From CALSMU01 sp963926405 (GTDB taxonomy: Bacteria > Bacteroidota > Bacteroidia > Flavobacteriales_D > Parvicellaceae), in contig CAWUXI010000074.1 of NCBI GenBank assembly GCA_963926405.1, forward strand, positions 1 through 27,187: DNA of 27,187 bases, in the 5' to 3' direction. Each line of letters starts with the position of its first letter. Position 1 is the first letter of the stretch. A program made the position numbers and the translations under genes. Positions 15,088-22,853 of the stretch are shown here, one piece after another. Below the pieces are notes generated by a model. That model was given only the letters and a program-made list of their open reading frames with translations, ran no database searches and was not told the DNA's origin.

Positions 15088-16128
15088 ATGAAAAATTCAA
15101 TTTTAATACTTCTGTTGTTATTATTTCCGGCCGCTCTTTTAACAAACTGCAGTGGTGATGAATATAATGAGAACATCTTTAAATCAAATGCAACGGGAGA
15201 TCCTGGAAAGATTCTAGTCGTTCTAGACAAGAAATATTGGGGAAGTGACTTGGAGGAAACCATTATAGAACATTTTCAAAGAGATATCACAACCTTACCT
15301 CAGCCTGAAAAAATGTTTTCCGTTGAAATATCTACAAGAGATAGTTTTACGAAAGAATTAAAAACGCAGCACACTATTGTTATTTTTGATATTGGAGATA
15401 AGGCAAATAATAGAAATGCGAGGCTAGAAGAAGCTACTCAAGATATGTGGTCAATTGGCCAGGTAGTATATAAGTTTAGAGCTTCAAATCAGAAAAGTGC
15501 AACAAATCTATTCCTTCTCAAAGTGGATCAACTTATTGCTGAATTAAATGAAAATAGTCGCAACAAACTAATGCGAGAATATGAATTTAAAGGAAATGCC
15601 GCGGTTGTCAACCAGCTTTCCGAAGTTCAAAAGTTATCAATTTCTGTGCCTTCGGATATGACTATAGATGAAAACCATACTGGGTTTTCTTGGCTAAAGC
15701 GTTTTAGAACTAAACTTGCAGATAACAATGAGCATGAAATTCAGCAAGGAATAATTGTTTATACCTACCCATATGTGGACGACAGCACCTTTACGCTGGA
15801 TTACCAAATTGCAAAAAGAGACTCTGTTTTTAAGCAATCTGTTCCAGGGCCAACTGAAGGGTCTTATATGGCAACTGAACTTAGGTTCGGAATGCAACCC
15901 GAGTTTTCGCAGAAAATGATAAATGGGTTATACGTATTCGAAATGAGAGGGCTTTGGCGGGTTGAAGGAGACTTAATGGGTGGTCCTTTCTTAAGTATTA
16001 GTATGTTTGATGAGCCAAACAATCGAATTGTTACTATAGAAGGGTATGTATACGCACCTCATTTTGAGAAACGAGAATATTTAAGGGAAATGGAAGCTAT
16101 GGTCTATTCTTACCAGTTTATAGAATAG
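15088..16128 (+). CDS. DUF4837 family lipoprotein
   Basis: A 346-aa Bacteroidota-specific envelope lipoprotein. The signal peptide has a poly-Leu core and lipobox LTNC with Cys21. The DUF4837 pattern follows: 'SNATGDPGKILVVLDKKYWG', 'LPQPEKMFSVEIS', 'HTIVIFDIG', and a C-terminal part with 'GMQPEFSQKMINGLYVFEMRGLW', 'MGGPFLSISMFDEPNNRIVTIEGYVYAP' and a final 'LREMEAMVYSYQF'. Members are about this length. The biochemical function is not known. It ends 1 nt from the convergent cytochrome-like gene, with no terminator between them. Confidence 0.85.
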   Translation: MKNSILILLLLLFPAALLTNCSGDEYNENIFKSNATGDPGKILVVLDKKYWGSDLEETIIEHFQRDITTLPQPEKMFSVEISTRDSFTKELKTQHTIVIFDIGDKANNRNARLEEATQDMWSIGQVVYKFRASNQKSATNLFLLKVDQLIAELNENSRNKLMREYEFKGNAAVVNQLSEVQKLSISVPSDMTIDENHTGFSWLKRFRTKLADNNEHEIQQGIIVYTYPYVDDSTFTLDYQIAKRDSVFKQSVPGPTEGSYMATELRFGMQPEFSQKMINGLYVFEMRGLWRVEGDLMGGPFLSISMFDEPNNRIVTIEGYVYAPHFEKREYLREMEAMVYSYQFIE

Positions 16129-16129
16129 C

Positions 16130-16516
16130 CTAATTTTCTGGAAAACCTTGTTCCACCCAGCACTTCATAATTTGAACTTCATCCGATGTTAGAGAATCGA
16201 TCCCAAAATTGTTTGGCATTTTTGGCATTGAATAGGAGCCCCAAACTGCATTTTGCCAAGATTCATCATTGATATAATTCACGATATTACTGTGTTCGGT
16301 AATCCATGAATCATGGCAGCCTGTTCCTGGTCCTTGGTTTGTCATGCATGAACTTTGAATAATAGGGATAATATCTGTCGTATAGCTTATTTCTGTCCCG
16401 CATGGACCCAAAACCAATGTTTTATCCTTATGACAAGAGATAAAAGTTAGTACAACAAAAATTGTCGATATAATTATTGCTTTTCCCACACTGCAATTTA
16501 GGAAAAAAAGAATCAT
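16130..16516 (-). CDS. Small cytochrome c-like lipoprotein with expanded CX9CH motif
   Basis: About 128 aa from ATG 16516; a GTG at 16489 would give a shorter, more typical lipoprotein signal. An upstream TTG (16612) would run into the divergent methyltransferase gene and is rejected. A hydrophobic segment ends in lipobox FISC (Cys28). The mature part resembles the planctomycete-type cytochrome c domain common in Bacteroidota: 'ISYTTDIIPIIQSSC' then 'GCHD', a Met-Pro pair 'MPKMP' that could supply the axial ligand, and the C-terminal 'LTSDEVQIMKCWVEQGFPEN'. The heme motif is C-x9-CH rather than CxxCH. Heme attachment is therefore uncertain; it could instead be a degenerate, heme-free relative. 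Confidence 0.65.
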   Translation of the reverse strand: MILFFLNCSVGKAIIISTIFVVLTFISCHKDKTLVLGPCGTEISYTTDIIPIIQSSCMTNQGPGTGCHDSWITEHSNIVNYINDESWQNAVWGSYSMPKMPNNFGIDSLTSDEVQIMKCWVEQGFPEN

Positions 16517-16543
16517 TTTCAAGAGGGATTGCTTTCGATTATT

Positions 16544-16551
16544 TACATTTG
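16544..16551 (+). promoter_or_regulatory. -7 promoter box of the methyltransferase gene
   Basis: TACATTTG is an exact TAnnTTTG match 22 nt before the ATG at 16574, in the 57-nt gap between divergent genes. No TTG is seen at standard -33 spacing. Confidence 0.45.
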
Positions 16552-16573
16552 AGGGATCCACCAATGAGCATTT

Positions 16574-17260
16574 ATGCAAAACCAGAAAGAATTTTTTAAA
16601 GACGTTATCCAATGGGATATTAAAACGTGGTCAAAAGCGCTTCCATTTTGGGAAAAGAATTTTACTATTAAAAAAGAAATGAAGGCTCTTGCTATTGGAG
16701 AAAGAGAAGGAGGAATGAGTCTGTGGTTGGCTTTAAAGGGAGTAAACGTAACGTGCACAGACTACAATGACTTTCCTAAAGAAACGAGCCAACTCCACAA
16801 AAGGTATAAGGTCAATGAAAAGATTGCTTATGAAAAAGGTGTTGATGTAACAGACCTAAGCATGTTCCCAGAAAATAGTTTTGACATTGTTGTATTTAAA
16901 AGCGTTTTAGGGGCTCTTTCTAAAAAGGAAAGGCAGCAAAAATCTTTTGACGAAATGAAGCGGGTTCTTAAGCCAGGAGGAGTTATTCTCTTTGCTGAAA
17001 ATAGTAAGGGGTCAAAACTGCATGCCTTTCTTCGCAAAAAGTTCATTAAATGGAACTCTTATTGGAGATATTTAGATTATAAAAAAGATCAAGATTTATT
17101 TGCGGGTTTCAGTGCGGTCAAATTAACCACAAAAGGATTTTCTGCTACTTTCGGTAGATCAGAAAAACAGCGGAAAGTACTAGCGTCATTTGATAGTATA
17201 ATCCATCCTATACTGCCACCCTCCCTTAATTATGTAATATTTGGTGTGTTAACTAAGTAA
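16574..17260 (+). CDS. Class I SAM-dependent methyltransferase
   Basis: A 228-aa cytoplasmic protein with a Rossmann-like SAM fold. Motif I is 'ALAIGEREGGMSLWLA' (about 38-53), followed by the acidic end of beta 2 'VTCTDYND', then 'VDVTDLSMFPENSFDIVVFKSVLGAL' (motifs II/III) and 'EMKRVLKPGGVILFAEN', the usual post-motif helix and strand of Methyltransf_11-type enzymes. Motif I has Glu/Arg-Glu where many members have Gly-x-Gly, a mild departure. Substrate unknown. Its 3' end overlaps the convergent FAD protein gene by 12 nt. Confidence 0.85.
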   Translation: MQNQKEFFKDVIQWDIKTWSKALPFWEKNFTIKKEMKALAIGEREGGMSLWLALKGVNVTCTDYNDFPKETSQLHKRYKVNEKIAYEKGVDVTDLSMFPENSFDIVVFKSVLGALSKKERQQKSFDEMKRVLKPGGVILFAENSKGSKLHAFLRKKFIKWNSYWRYLDYKKDQDLFAGFSAVKLTTKGFSATFGRSEKQRKVLASFDSIIHPILPPSLNYVIFGVLTK

Positions 17261-18307
17261 TATCTTACTCCATCTTTCACTATTGTCCCTTATGGAAAAC
17301 ATCATGTTTGTTGTATGTAGCATTCTCACCTGCGGACTAAATTTTCTGGAAATATCTGGCCTTAGTTCTTTAGGAATGTAATGTGTAGGGAACACATTCC
17401 AATGATGACTGCTTAGCGTTGCTCTTTTACTTATATATTTTCTTTTATGTAAATTCTCCATCACCATGATCGCAAGTTCTTCCTTGTTTGTTTTATAATA
17501 TAATTCTGGATAGACAGCTGCAAGAATTAATTTCTTCCCCGTCATGTTAATCCCATGACTTATTACATGATCTGTTTCGTCACTAATACGATGAATCAAA
17601 GGATTTCCGGGTAATCGCGCATAGGAAAATTTTGTTGATGTCACATCATTTACCAAGAAGTGGCCATGGATATAGTCCACTAACTCGGGCTTTGGAAACT
17701 TAAATTCTTCTCCATTTTTAGAAATCGACCTCAATTGCGATACCGAGGTAATAACTATTTCTTTTGTGTCAAAGATCTCACTTTCCGAAATCGCTTTAGT
17801 AAATCCTCCAATCTCTAGGGTGTCAATCTTGATTCCTGTTCTAATTTCTATTCCAAAATCTTTAACCCTGTCCAACAATCGGTCAATAAACTGTAATGAA
17901 CCTCCTGCAGGATATATATATATTGCAGGGATAATTCTTGCTTTATTAAAGCTAACAGATTCCATTCCGCTTTTTGGCCTAAGCTTCCCCCTTATATAAA
18001 ACAATAAATTCTTCCAATCGTAAGGCAACTTAACTCCTTTAAAGACAAACTCTGGCTGCGGCTTCATTTTCACTAATTTCATATCTAGAAATTCAGAAAG
18101 AAAACTAAATGCCTTCGGTTCAACATCCCAAATATGACAACCTAATTGAAAATCGGGCAACCCTTCTTTTAAAGGAACCTTTCCCCATGCACCTCCAATA
18201 TATTCGCTTTGTTCCAAAACCAAAACTTTCTTCCCTTGTTTAGAAAGAAACATAGCCTCAATAAGATTAACTGGGCCACTTCCTATAAGAATGCAATCAT
18301 AAATCAT
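17249..18307 (-). CDS. FAD/NAD(P)-binding amine-oxidase-like protein
   Basis: A 352-aa protein with an N-terminal dinucleotide-binding motif 'CILIGSGPVNLIEAMFLSKQGKKVLVLEQ'; the third glycine of GxGxxG is Asn14, as GxGPxx in some amine-oxidase and desaturase-like flavoproteins. It continues 'YIGGAWG', typical of NAD(P)-binding_8 proteins such as UDP-galactopyranose mutase and protoporphyrinogen-oxidase relatives. A Tyr/Pro-rich middle has 'YPAGGSLQFIDRLLDRVKDFGIEIRTG', the usual repositioning of the FAD domain. The C-terminus ('TTNMMFSIRDNSERWSKILLS') holds no clear catalytic signature. The reaction is unknown. It lies 14 nt downstream of the M42 peptidase stop to start direction and could be the last gene of that operon. 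Confidence 0.72.
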   Translation of the reverse strand: MIYDCILIGSGPVNLIEAMFLSKQGKKVLVLEQSEYIGGAWGKVPLKEGLPDFQLGCHIWDVEPKAFSFLSEFLDMKLVKMKPQPEFVFKGVKLPYDWKNLLFYIRGKLRPKSGMESVSFNKARIIPAIYIYPAGGSLQFIDRLLDRVKDFGIEIRTGIKIDTLEIGGFTKAISESEIFDTKEIVITSVSQLRSISKNGEEFKFPKPELVDYIHGHFLVNDVTSTKFSYARLPGNPLIHRISDETDHVISHGINMTGKKLILAAVYPELYYKTNKEELAIMVMENLHKRKYISKRATLSSHHWNVFPTHYIPKELRPDISRKFSPQVRMLHTTNMMFSIRDNSERWSKILLS

Positions 18308-18321
18308 TACCCAATCAGCCT

Positions 18322-19368
18322 TTACTTAAACTCCCAATCGTAAGTGTCCAAATCCTCTAAACAAACCCTCAGCAAATCAATACTGTTGCGAATGTCTTGC
18401 TTATGCGCCATTTCTATTACTTGATGGATGTGACGCGTAGGTATAGAGATTGCTCCGGCTATAGAGCCTCCAGCCGTATTTTGTTGAATTGCTTTTGTGT
18501 CTGTTCCTCCGGCAGTAAGTATCTCTGGCTGCCATTTAATTTTATTTTTATCAGCCGTTTGCTTCATGAATTTAACCATTCTATAATCACAAATAGTGCT
18601 TGAGTCCATAATTTTTATGGCAACGCCTTTTCCAAGTTCGGTAACCTTCTCATGAGCTGCAGCTCCTGGAACATCAAAGGCAATTGTTGTATCTAACCCA
18701 AACCCAAAATCAGGCTGTATTTGTTGTGCAGCAACTGTAGCTCCTCTGATTCCAACTTCTTCCTGAACTGTAAAGACGCCATAAACATCGTATGCCGCCT
18801 CTTTTAATTCTCTAAACATTTCTATTAAGATAAACACAGACACCCTGTTATCTATTGATTTACAATTAACACAGTCACCCATTTCAATAAGCTTTCGGTC
18901 TCTTGTTATTGGATCTCCTATAGAAACATGCTTTTCCACTTCTTCCTTTGACATTCCCATATCAATAAAGTAGTCCGTGGTCTTTGGAACTTTATTTCGT
19001 TCCTCTGCCGTCATCACATGAATAGGCTTAGACCCCATAACCCCCAACATGTCTTTCTTCCCATGAACAATGACGCGCTGAGCAGTCAATGTTTTTGGGT
19101 CAAAACCGCCTAGTGTATGAAACCTTACAAATCCTTCATCATCAATATGGGTGACAATAAACCCAATCTCATCCATGTGAGCTCCTATCATTACTTTTTT
19201 GGAAGAGTCTTTACCTTTTTTAATTGCAGTAACATTTCCCATGTTATCAACCGTAACTTCGTCAACTAAAGAAGTTACTTCTCTTAAAACGATTTCTCTA
19301 ACTCTTTGCTCAAAACCAGAAGTTCCAGCAACCTCGCAAATTTCAGCAAGTAACGTTGTATTAATCAT
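18322..19368 (-). CDS. M42 family aminopeptidase
   Basis: A 348-aa cytoplasmic metallopeptidase (tetrahedral aminopeptidase/glutamyl aminopeptidase family). All di-zinc ligand motifs are visible: 'IGAHMDEIGF' (His64), 'KSIDNRVS' with the bridging Asp, 'TVQEEVGIRGA' with the general-base and ligand Glu pair, 'GLDTTIAFD' and the C-terminal 'TRHIHQ'. It trims N-terminal residues from short peptides, usually as a dodecamer. It starts 42 nt after the pyruvate kinase stop in the same direction, and so is probably cotranscribed with it. Start at ATG 19368 gives the standard N-terminus. Confidence 0.94.
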   Translation of the reverse strand: MINTTLLAEICEVAGTSGFEQRVREIVLREVTSLVDEVTVDNMGNVTAIKKGKDSSKKVMIGAHMDEIGFIVTHIDDEGFVRFHTLGGFDPKTLTAQRVIVHGKKDMLGVMGSKPIHVMTAEERNKVPKTTDYFIDMGMSKEEVEKHVSIGDPITRDRKLIEMGDCVNCKSIDNRVSVFILIEMFRELKEAAYDVYGVFTVQEEVGIRGATVAAQQIQPDFGFGLDTTIAFDVPGAAAHEKVTELGKGVAIKIMDSSTICDYRMVKFMKQTADKNKIKWQPEILTAGGTDTKAIQQNTAGGSIAGAISIPTRHIHQVIEMAHKQDIRNSIDLLRVCLEDLDTYDWEFK

Positions 19369-19410
19369 AACAGTCTATTTATTAAGCTCAATTGGCGTGA
19401 ATGGTGTCGT

Positions 19411-20838
19411 CTACTCAACAACGCTCATTTTCATCATATTCGTTTTACCGTTCTCTTCAATTGGAATGCTTGCAGTATTTATTATCATATCTCCTTTAGC
19501 AACATACCCCTGTTTTTTTAATAAGTATTTAATGTCCGCAATGGTATGGTCCGTGCTTACCGTTTTATTATAAAAAAAAGTTTTCACCCCCCACACCAAA
19601 CTTAGTTGAGTGAGTAGTTTTTTATTTCCTGAAAACACAAATACAGCAGCTTTTGGCCGTTGACTAGAGATTTTATAAGCGGTATATCCAGAATGTGTCA
19701 TTGTAATAATTCCTGTAGCCTCAACCCTAGAGGCTAAACGACAAGAGGTAAAACAAATAGAGTCCGTAATAAAACGTTCCCTATCCTTTGCGGGCTCTCT
19801 TTCTTTTGAATACATTTCCTCATAATCTGATTCAACCTTCTCAATAATCTTACACATTGCTTCAACTGTAATAAATGGATACTTTCCGACCGAAGTTTCT
19901 CCACTTAACATAACAGCATCTGCGCCATCCATAACTGCATTGGCAACATCGTTTACTTCAGCTCTTGTTGGTGCCGCATTCTCTGTCATGCTCTCCATCA
20001 TTTGCGTTGCTACAATTACAGGTTTTGCGTAATTTAAACAGGTTGTAATAATCTTCTTTTGAATTAACGGAACATCTTGCATCGGGATTTCAACTCCTAA
20101 ATCACCCCTTGCAACCATTACCGCATCCGATTCTCTTACAATGTTTTCAAGATCGGCAACCGCTTCTGGTTTTTCAATTTTTGCTACAACTTTTGTTTGT
20201 TTGTTATTTTGAGAAATAAGATACTTTAATTCAACAATGTCTTTTGCTGATCTAACAAAAGATAAGCCTATCCAGTCCAAGTCGTATTCTAATATTACTT
20301 GTAAATCTTCCTTGTCCTTTTCGGTAAGGCTTGGTTGAGAAATATTTGTATTTGGCAAGTTGACACCCTTCCTAGAGGAGAGGTATCCGCCATGAATTAC
20401 TTTCAATTTTACTTCATCTTTAAGATTAGTTGAAATTACCTCAAACATTAGTTTTCCATCATCCAACAATATTCTTTCTCCTTTTTTAACGTCTTTTGGC
20501 AAATCTTGATAGGTTATTGAAACTTTTTCTGCCGTTCCCATTAAAGATTTCGTTGTAATGATAATTTCAGCACCAGGAACAAGTTCAATGTTATTGTCTT
20601 GGACTTCTCCGATTCTAATTTTTGGCCCCTGCAAGTCTCCTAAAATGGCTGTATGTGTTCCTAATTCCTTGTCAGCTTCTCTAATGTTCTTTATTACCTC
20701 AATATGCTCTTCATGCGTACTGTGAGAAAAATTTAAACGGCACACATTTACCCCTGATTTGATTAATTTTATCAGGTTTTCTTTTGACGAAGTAACAGGG
20801 CCAATTGTTGCTACTATTTTTGTCTTTCTTTTGCTCAT
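19411..20838 (-). CDS. pyk: Pyruvate kinase
   Basis: A 475-aa glycolytic enzyme converting phosphoenolpyruvate and ADP to pyruvate and ATP. The N-terminus 'TKIVATIGPVTSSKENL...GVNVCRLNFSHS' carries Arg34, Asn36 and Ser38 of the active site. 'VVAKIEKPEAV' provides the catalytic lysine, 'MVARGDLGVEIP' the Mg-binding Glu/Asp region, and 'APTRAEVNDVANAVMDGADAVMLSGETSVGKYP' the nucleotide and PEP loop. The C-terminal allosteric domain is present and of normal length. It starts 12 nt after the IPExxxVDY gene, a pairing common in Flavobacteriales, and shares that gene's promoter. Confidence 0.97.
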   Translation of the reverse strand: MSKRKTKIVATIGPVTSSKENLIKLIKSGVNVCRLNFSHSTHEEHIEVIKNIREADKELGTHTAILGDLQGPKIRIGEVQDNNIELVPGAEIIITTKSLMGTAEKVSITYQDLPKDVKKGERILLDDGKLMFEVISTNLKDEVKLKVIHGGYLSSRKGVNLPNTNISQPSLTEKDKEDLQVILEYDLDWIGLSFVRSAKDIVELKYLISQNNKQTKVVAKIEKPEAVADLENIVRESDAVMVARGDLGVEIPMQDVPLIQKKIITTCLNYAKPVIVATQMMESMTENAAPTRAEVNDVANAVMDGADAVMLSGETSVGKYPFITVEAMCKIIEKVESDYEEMYSKEREPAKDRERFITDSICFTSCRLASRVEATGIITMTHSGYTAYKISSQRPKAAVFVFSGNKKLLTQLSLVWGVKTFFYNKTVSTDHTIADIKYLLKKQGYVAKGDMIINTASIPIEENGKTNMMKMSVVE

Positions 20839-20850
20839 TGCTATTCTATT

Positions 20851-21267
20851 CTAAAAAATTAAATTCTCCTTCGATTTTAGATCTCCAACTTTTACTTCGA
20901 AAGCTGTAAGAACAAAAGGAATAGATTTAATTTTTGAAATTAAATCTATGATATTCACCTCGTAGCTTTCTTTTATCATAAATAAATAATCTGCATGTGC
21001 TTGTTCAGGCACCAAATATCCAGAGTTACTTCTATTGTTTAGAAGCGTAAATTTGTTTTCAGTATCTTCCTGAAAATATGAATACAGTGCATGCTTGCTA
21101 AACTCGTTTGTTTTTTTAATCAACACTTCGATCTCTACCTCCTCTTTAGCTAATGATAAACGAAGACGGTTATTTAATCCCCAGCAAATTCTGTAATCTT
21201 TTTCGTGACAACTGATTCCAATTAGCCTAAAATCGTATTCATATTCTTCTTCGAGTGTATACTTCAT
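20851..21267 (-). CDS. IPExxxVDY family protein
   Basis: 138 aa from the ATG at 21267 (MKYTLEEEYEYDF); a TTG two codons upstream is also in frame but lies 2 nt from the promoter -7 box. The family's naming motif appears as 'LVPEQAHADYLFMI' (Val-Pro-Glu then Asp-Tyr). These small Bacteroidota proteins are typically encoded directly upstream of pyruvate kinase, as here (12 nt). Their function is unknown; conserved linkage suggests a link to glycolysis control or a translation role. The promoter spacing predicts a leaderless or nearly leaderless mRNA. Confidence 0.85.
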   Translation of the reverse strand: MKYTLEEEYEYDFRLIGISCHEKDYRICWGLNNRLRLSLAKEEVEIEVLIKKTNEFSKHALYSYFQEDTENKFTLLNNRSNSGYLVPEQAHADYLFMIKESYEVNIIDLISKIKSIPFVLTAFEVKVGDLKSKENLIF

Positions 21268-21274
21268 ACGCAAT

Positions 21275-21305
21275 CAAAGATAAGTCAATCTCACACATGA
21301 AGCAA
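21275..21305 (-). promoter_or_regulatory. Promoter of the IPExxxVDY-pyk-M42 operon
   Basis: On the minus strand TTG (21305-21303), exactly 20 nt, then TATCTTTG (21282-21275), a perfect Bacteroidota -33/-7 pair. The start of transcription should fall about 5-7 nt further, at or just before the ATG at 21267. Confidence 0.75.
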
Positions 21306-21319
21306 TGTTGGCGGTTAAG

Positions 21320-21348
21320 GTATTGTTAACAATCAATTGTTTCAATAC
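21320..21348 (-). terminator. Imperfect hairpin between mltD-like gene and pyk operon
   Basis: Outer arms GTATTG/CAATAC and inner arms AACAAT/ATTGTT form a 12-bp stem with a 1-2 nt asymmetric bulge and a 2-nt apex. It lies 16 nt after the lytic transglycosylase stop. No T run follows on the minus strand, so it may be a weak terminator or an mRNA-stabilising end. Confidence 0.35.
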
Positions 21349-21363
21349 TATAAAATGAAGGCT

Positions 21364-22842
21364 TTATTTCTTTGCAACTTTAATTTTAGTTCCTGTTTTC
21401 AGATTATTGGAGTTAAGGCTGCTGTTGTCGCGTTGTAAATCATTAACGCTAACGCCATTATATTTCTGTGCTATATCCCAGAGAGTGTCGCCTTTACGAA
21501 TTGTATAGTAGGTGTATTCTCCGGAAACTGTTTCTTGTTTCATCCCAGACTTATTTTCGGATGAATCAAGATTCTCCGTTGCGTCTAAATAAATAGAAAG
21601 TTTTTTGCCCGATTTTATATAATTTGAGGACATCAAATTCCAAGCTTTAATTTCTTGCTCTGAACAGTTATATTTTTTCGCGATAGAACGCAGGGACTCT
21701 CCTGATTTAACGTAGTGCGTTGTCAAAACCTTTTTAGGTTTATTTGCTGCTACAAAATATTTATTTTCCAAAGATGAGTATTTGTAAATGGAATCTTCAT
21801 TCATAATAAAGTCTCCAATTAAAAAGTTAGGCAGGTAAATAAAATCAATGCTATCCGGTTTTGGAATTACATTGGAAATAAACTTCGGGTTTAGATATTT
21901 CAACTTACTCATTTCATAACCTAACCACTCTTCTAAAACCTCAAACTCTATTCTATCGCAAATGTAAATTGTATCGATTTCTAATTCTAAAAATAAAGGT
22001 TTTTTAGGGTATATATTATGCTCTGAAGCATAATTCATTATGTAATTCACCGCAATAAATGCCGGAACATAGTTTTTAGTCTCTTTGAATAAATAGGGGC
22101 GGATTTCCCAATAAGTATTTTTACCCCCAGAACGCCTAATGGCTTTGTTTACGTTGCCCGGACCAGCATTGTATGCTGCTAAAGCCATGCTCCAGTCATC
22201 GTAAATAGAGTGCAAAAACTTTAAGTACTGACAGGCCGCATCCGAAGCTAGGTAAGGGTCAAATCGTTTATCAACATAGGACGTGATGGACAAATCATAC
22301 ATCATCCCTGTCTTGGGCATAAACTGCCATAAGCCTCCTGCCCCTGCACTAGACTTTGCTTTTGGATTCAAAGCGGATTCTACAATTGGAAGGTATTTCA
22401 ACTCCAAAGGCATGTCATATTTTATCAAGTACTCTTCAAATATTGGAAAATACAACTCTCCATAAGCAAGCATTCTTGAAGTAAGTTTTTTACGTTTGTA
22501 GGCATACAACTTTATCATTGCAATAGTTGCGTCATTCGCAACAAACGAAAAAGGAGATTGTTGGTCTAGCTGTCCAATCCTGAATTTAAAAATAGCATCT
22601 GAAAATATCGGGATTGAGTCGGTTGGCAAGTTTAATACATTTAATTCGCCTGTATCAAGTTTAAAGTGGTTCATTTCTCGATAATGAGCCACAAGGATAC
22701 TATCGTAATTATCTACAAAAGATAAATCAGGTTTTTCAACAACCTCAATTGTATCAACTATTATGGTGTCAGTTTGACTATTAACGTTTGTTATTAAAGC
22801 AGTTAAAAACCCAATTAAAATATACCGCCCCCAATTACTCAT
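21364..22842 (-). CDS. MltD-like lytic transglycosylase with two LysM domains
   Basis: A 492-aa murein enzyme cleaving the glycan strand with formation of 1,6-anhydromuramic ends, acting in the periplasm. An N-terminal signal peptide (about 1-22, 'ILIGFLTALITNVNSQ') is followed by a linker, then the SLT domain (about 140-265): 'LPIVESALNPKAKSSAGAGGLWQFMP' with catalytic Glu155 and 'DWSMALAAYNAGPGNVNKAI'. Two LysM repeats close the protein: 'THYVKSGESLRSIAKKYNCSEQEIKAWN' (about 375-420) and 'YYTIRKGDTLWDIAQKYNGVSVNDLQRDN' (about 445-490). It is the last gene of the tatA-gatA operon, 11 nt after gatA. Confidence 0.93.
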   Translation of the reverse strand: MSNWGRYILIGFLTALITNVNSQTDTIIVDTIEVVEKPDLSFVDNYDSILVAHYREMNHFKLDTGELNVLNLPTDSIPIFSDAIFKFRIGQLDQQSPFSFVANDATIAMIKLYAYKRKKLTSRMLAYGELYFPIFEEYLIKYDMPLELKYLPIVESALNPKAKSSAGAGGLWQFMPKTGMMYDLSITSYVDKRFDPYLASDAACQYLKFLHSIYDDWSMALAAYNAGPGNVNKAIRRSGGKNTYWEIRPYLFKETKNYVPAFIAVNYIMNYASEHNIYPKKPLFLELEIDTIYICDRIEFEVLEEWLGYEMSKLKYLNPKFISNVIPKPDSIDFIYLPNFLIGDFIMNEDSIYKYSSLENKYFVAANKPKKVLTTHYVKSGESLRSIAKKYNCSEQEIKAWNLMSSNYIKSGKKLSIYLDATENLDSSENKSGMKQETVSGEYTYYTIRKGDTLWDIAQKYNGVSVNDLQRDNSSLNSNNLKTGTKIKVAKK

Positions 22843-22853
22843 TAAAATGTTTT

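Noticed and set aside
16517..16612. N-terminal extension of the cytochrome-like gene from TTG 16612
   Set aside because: It would overlap the divergent methyltransferase gene, and the signal sequence begins only after the ATG at 16516.
19199..19573. 124-aa hydrophobic open frame on the plus strand
   Set aside because: Spans the antisense of the M42 and pyruvate kinase genes and the gap between them; hydrophobicity arises from the reverse of charged codons.
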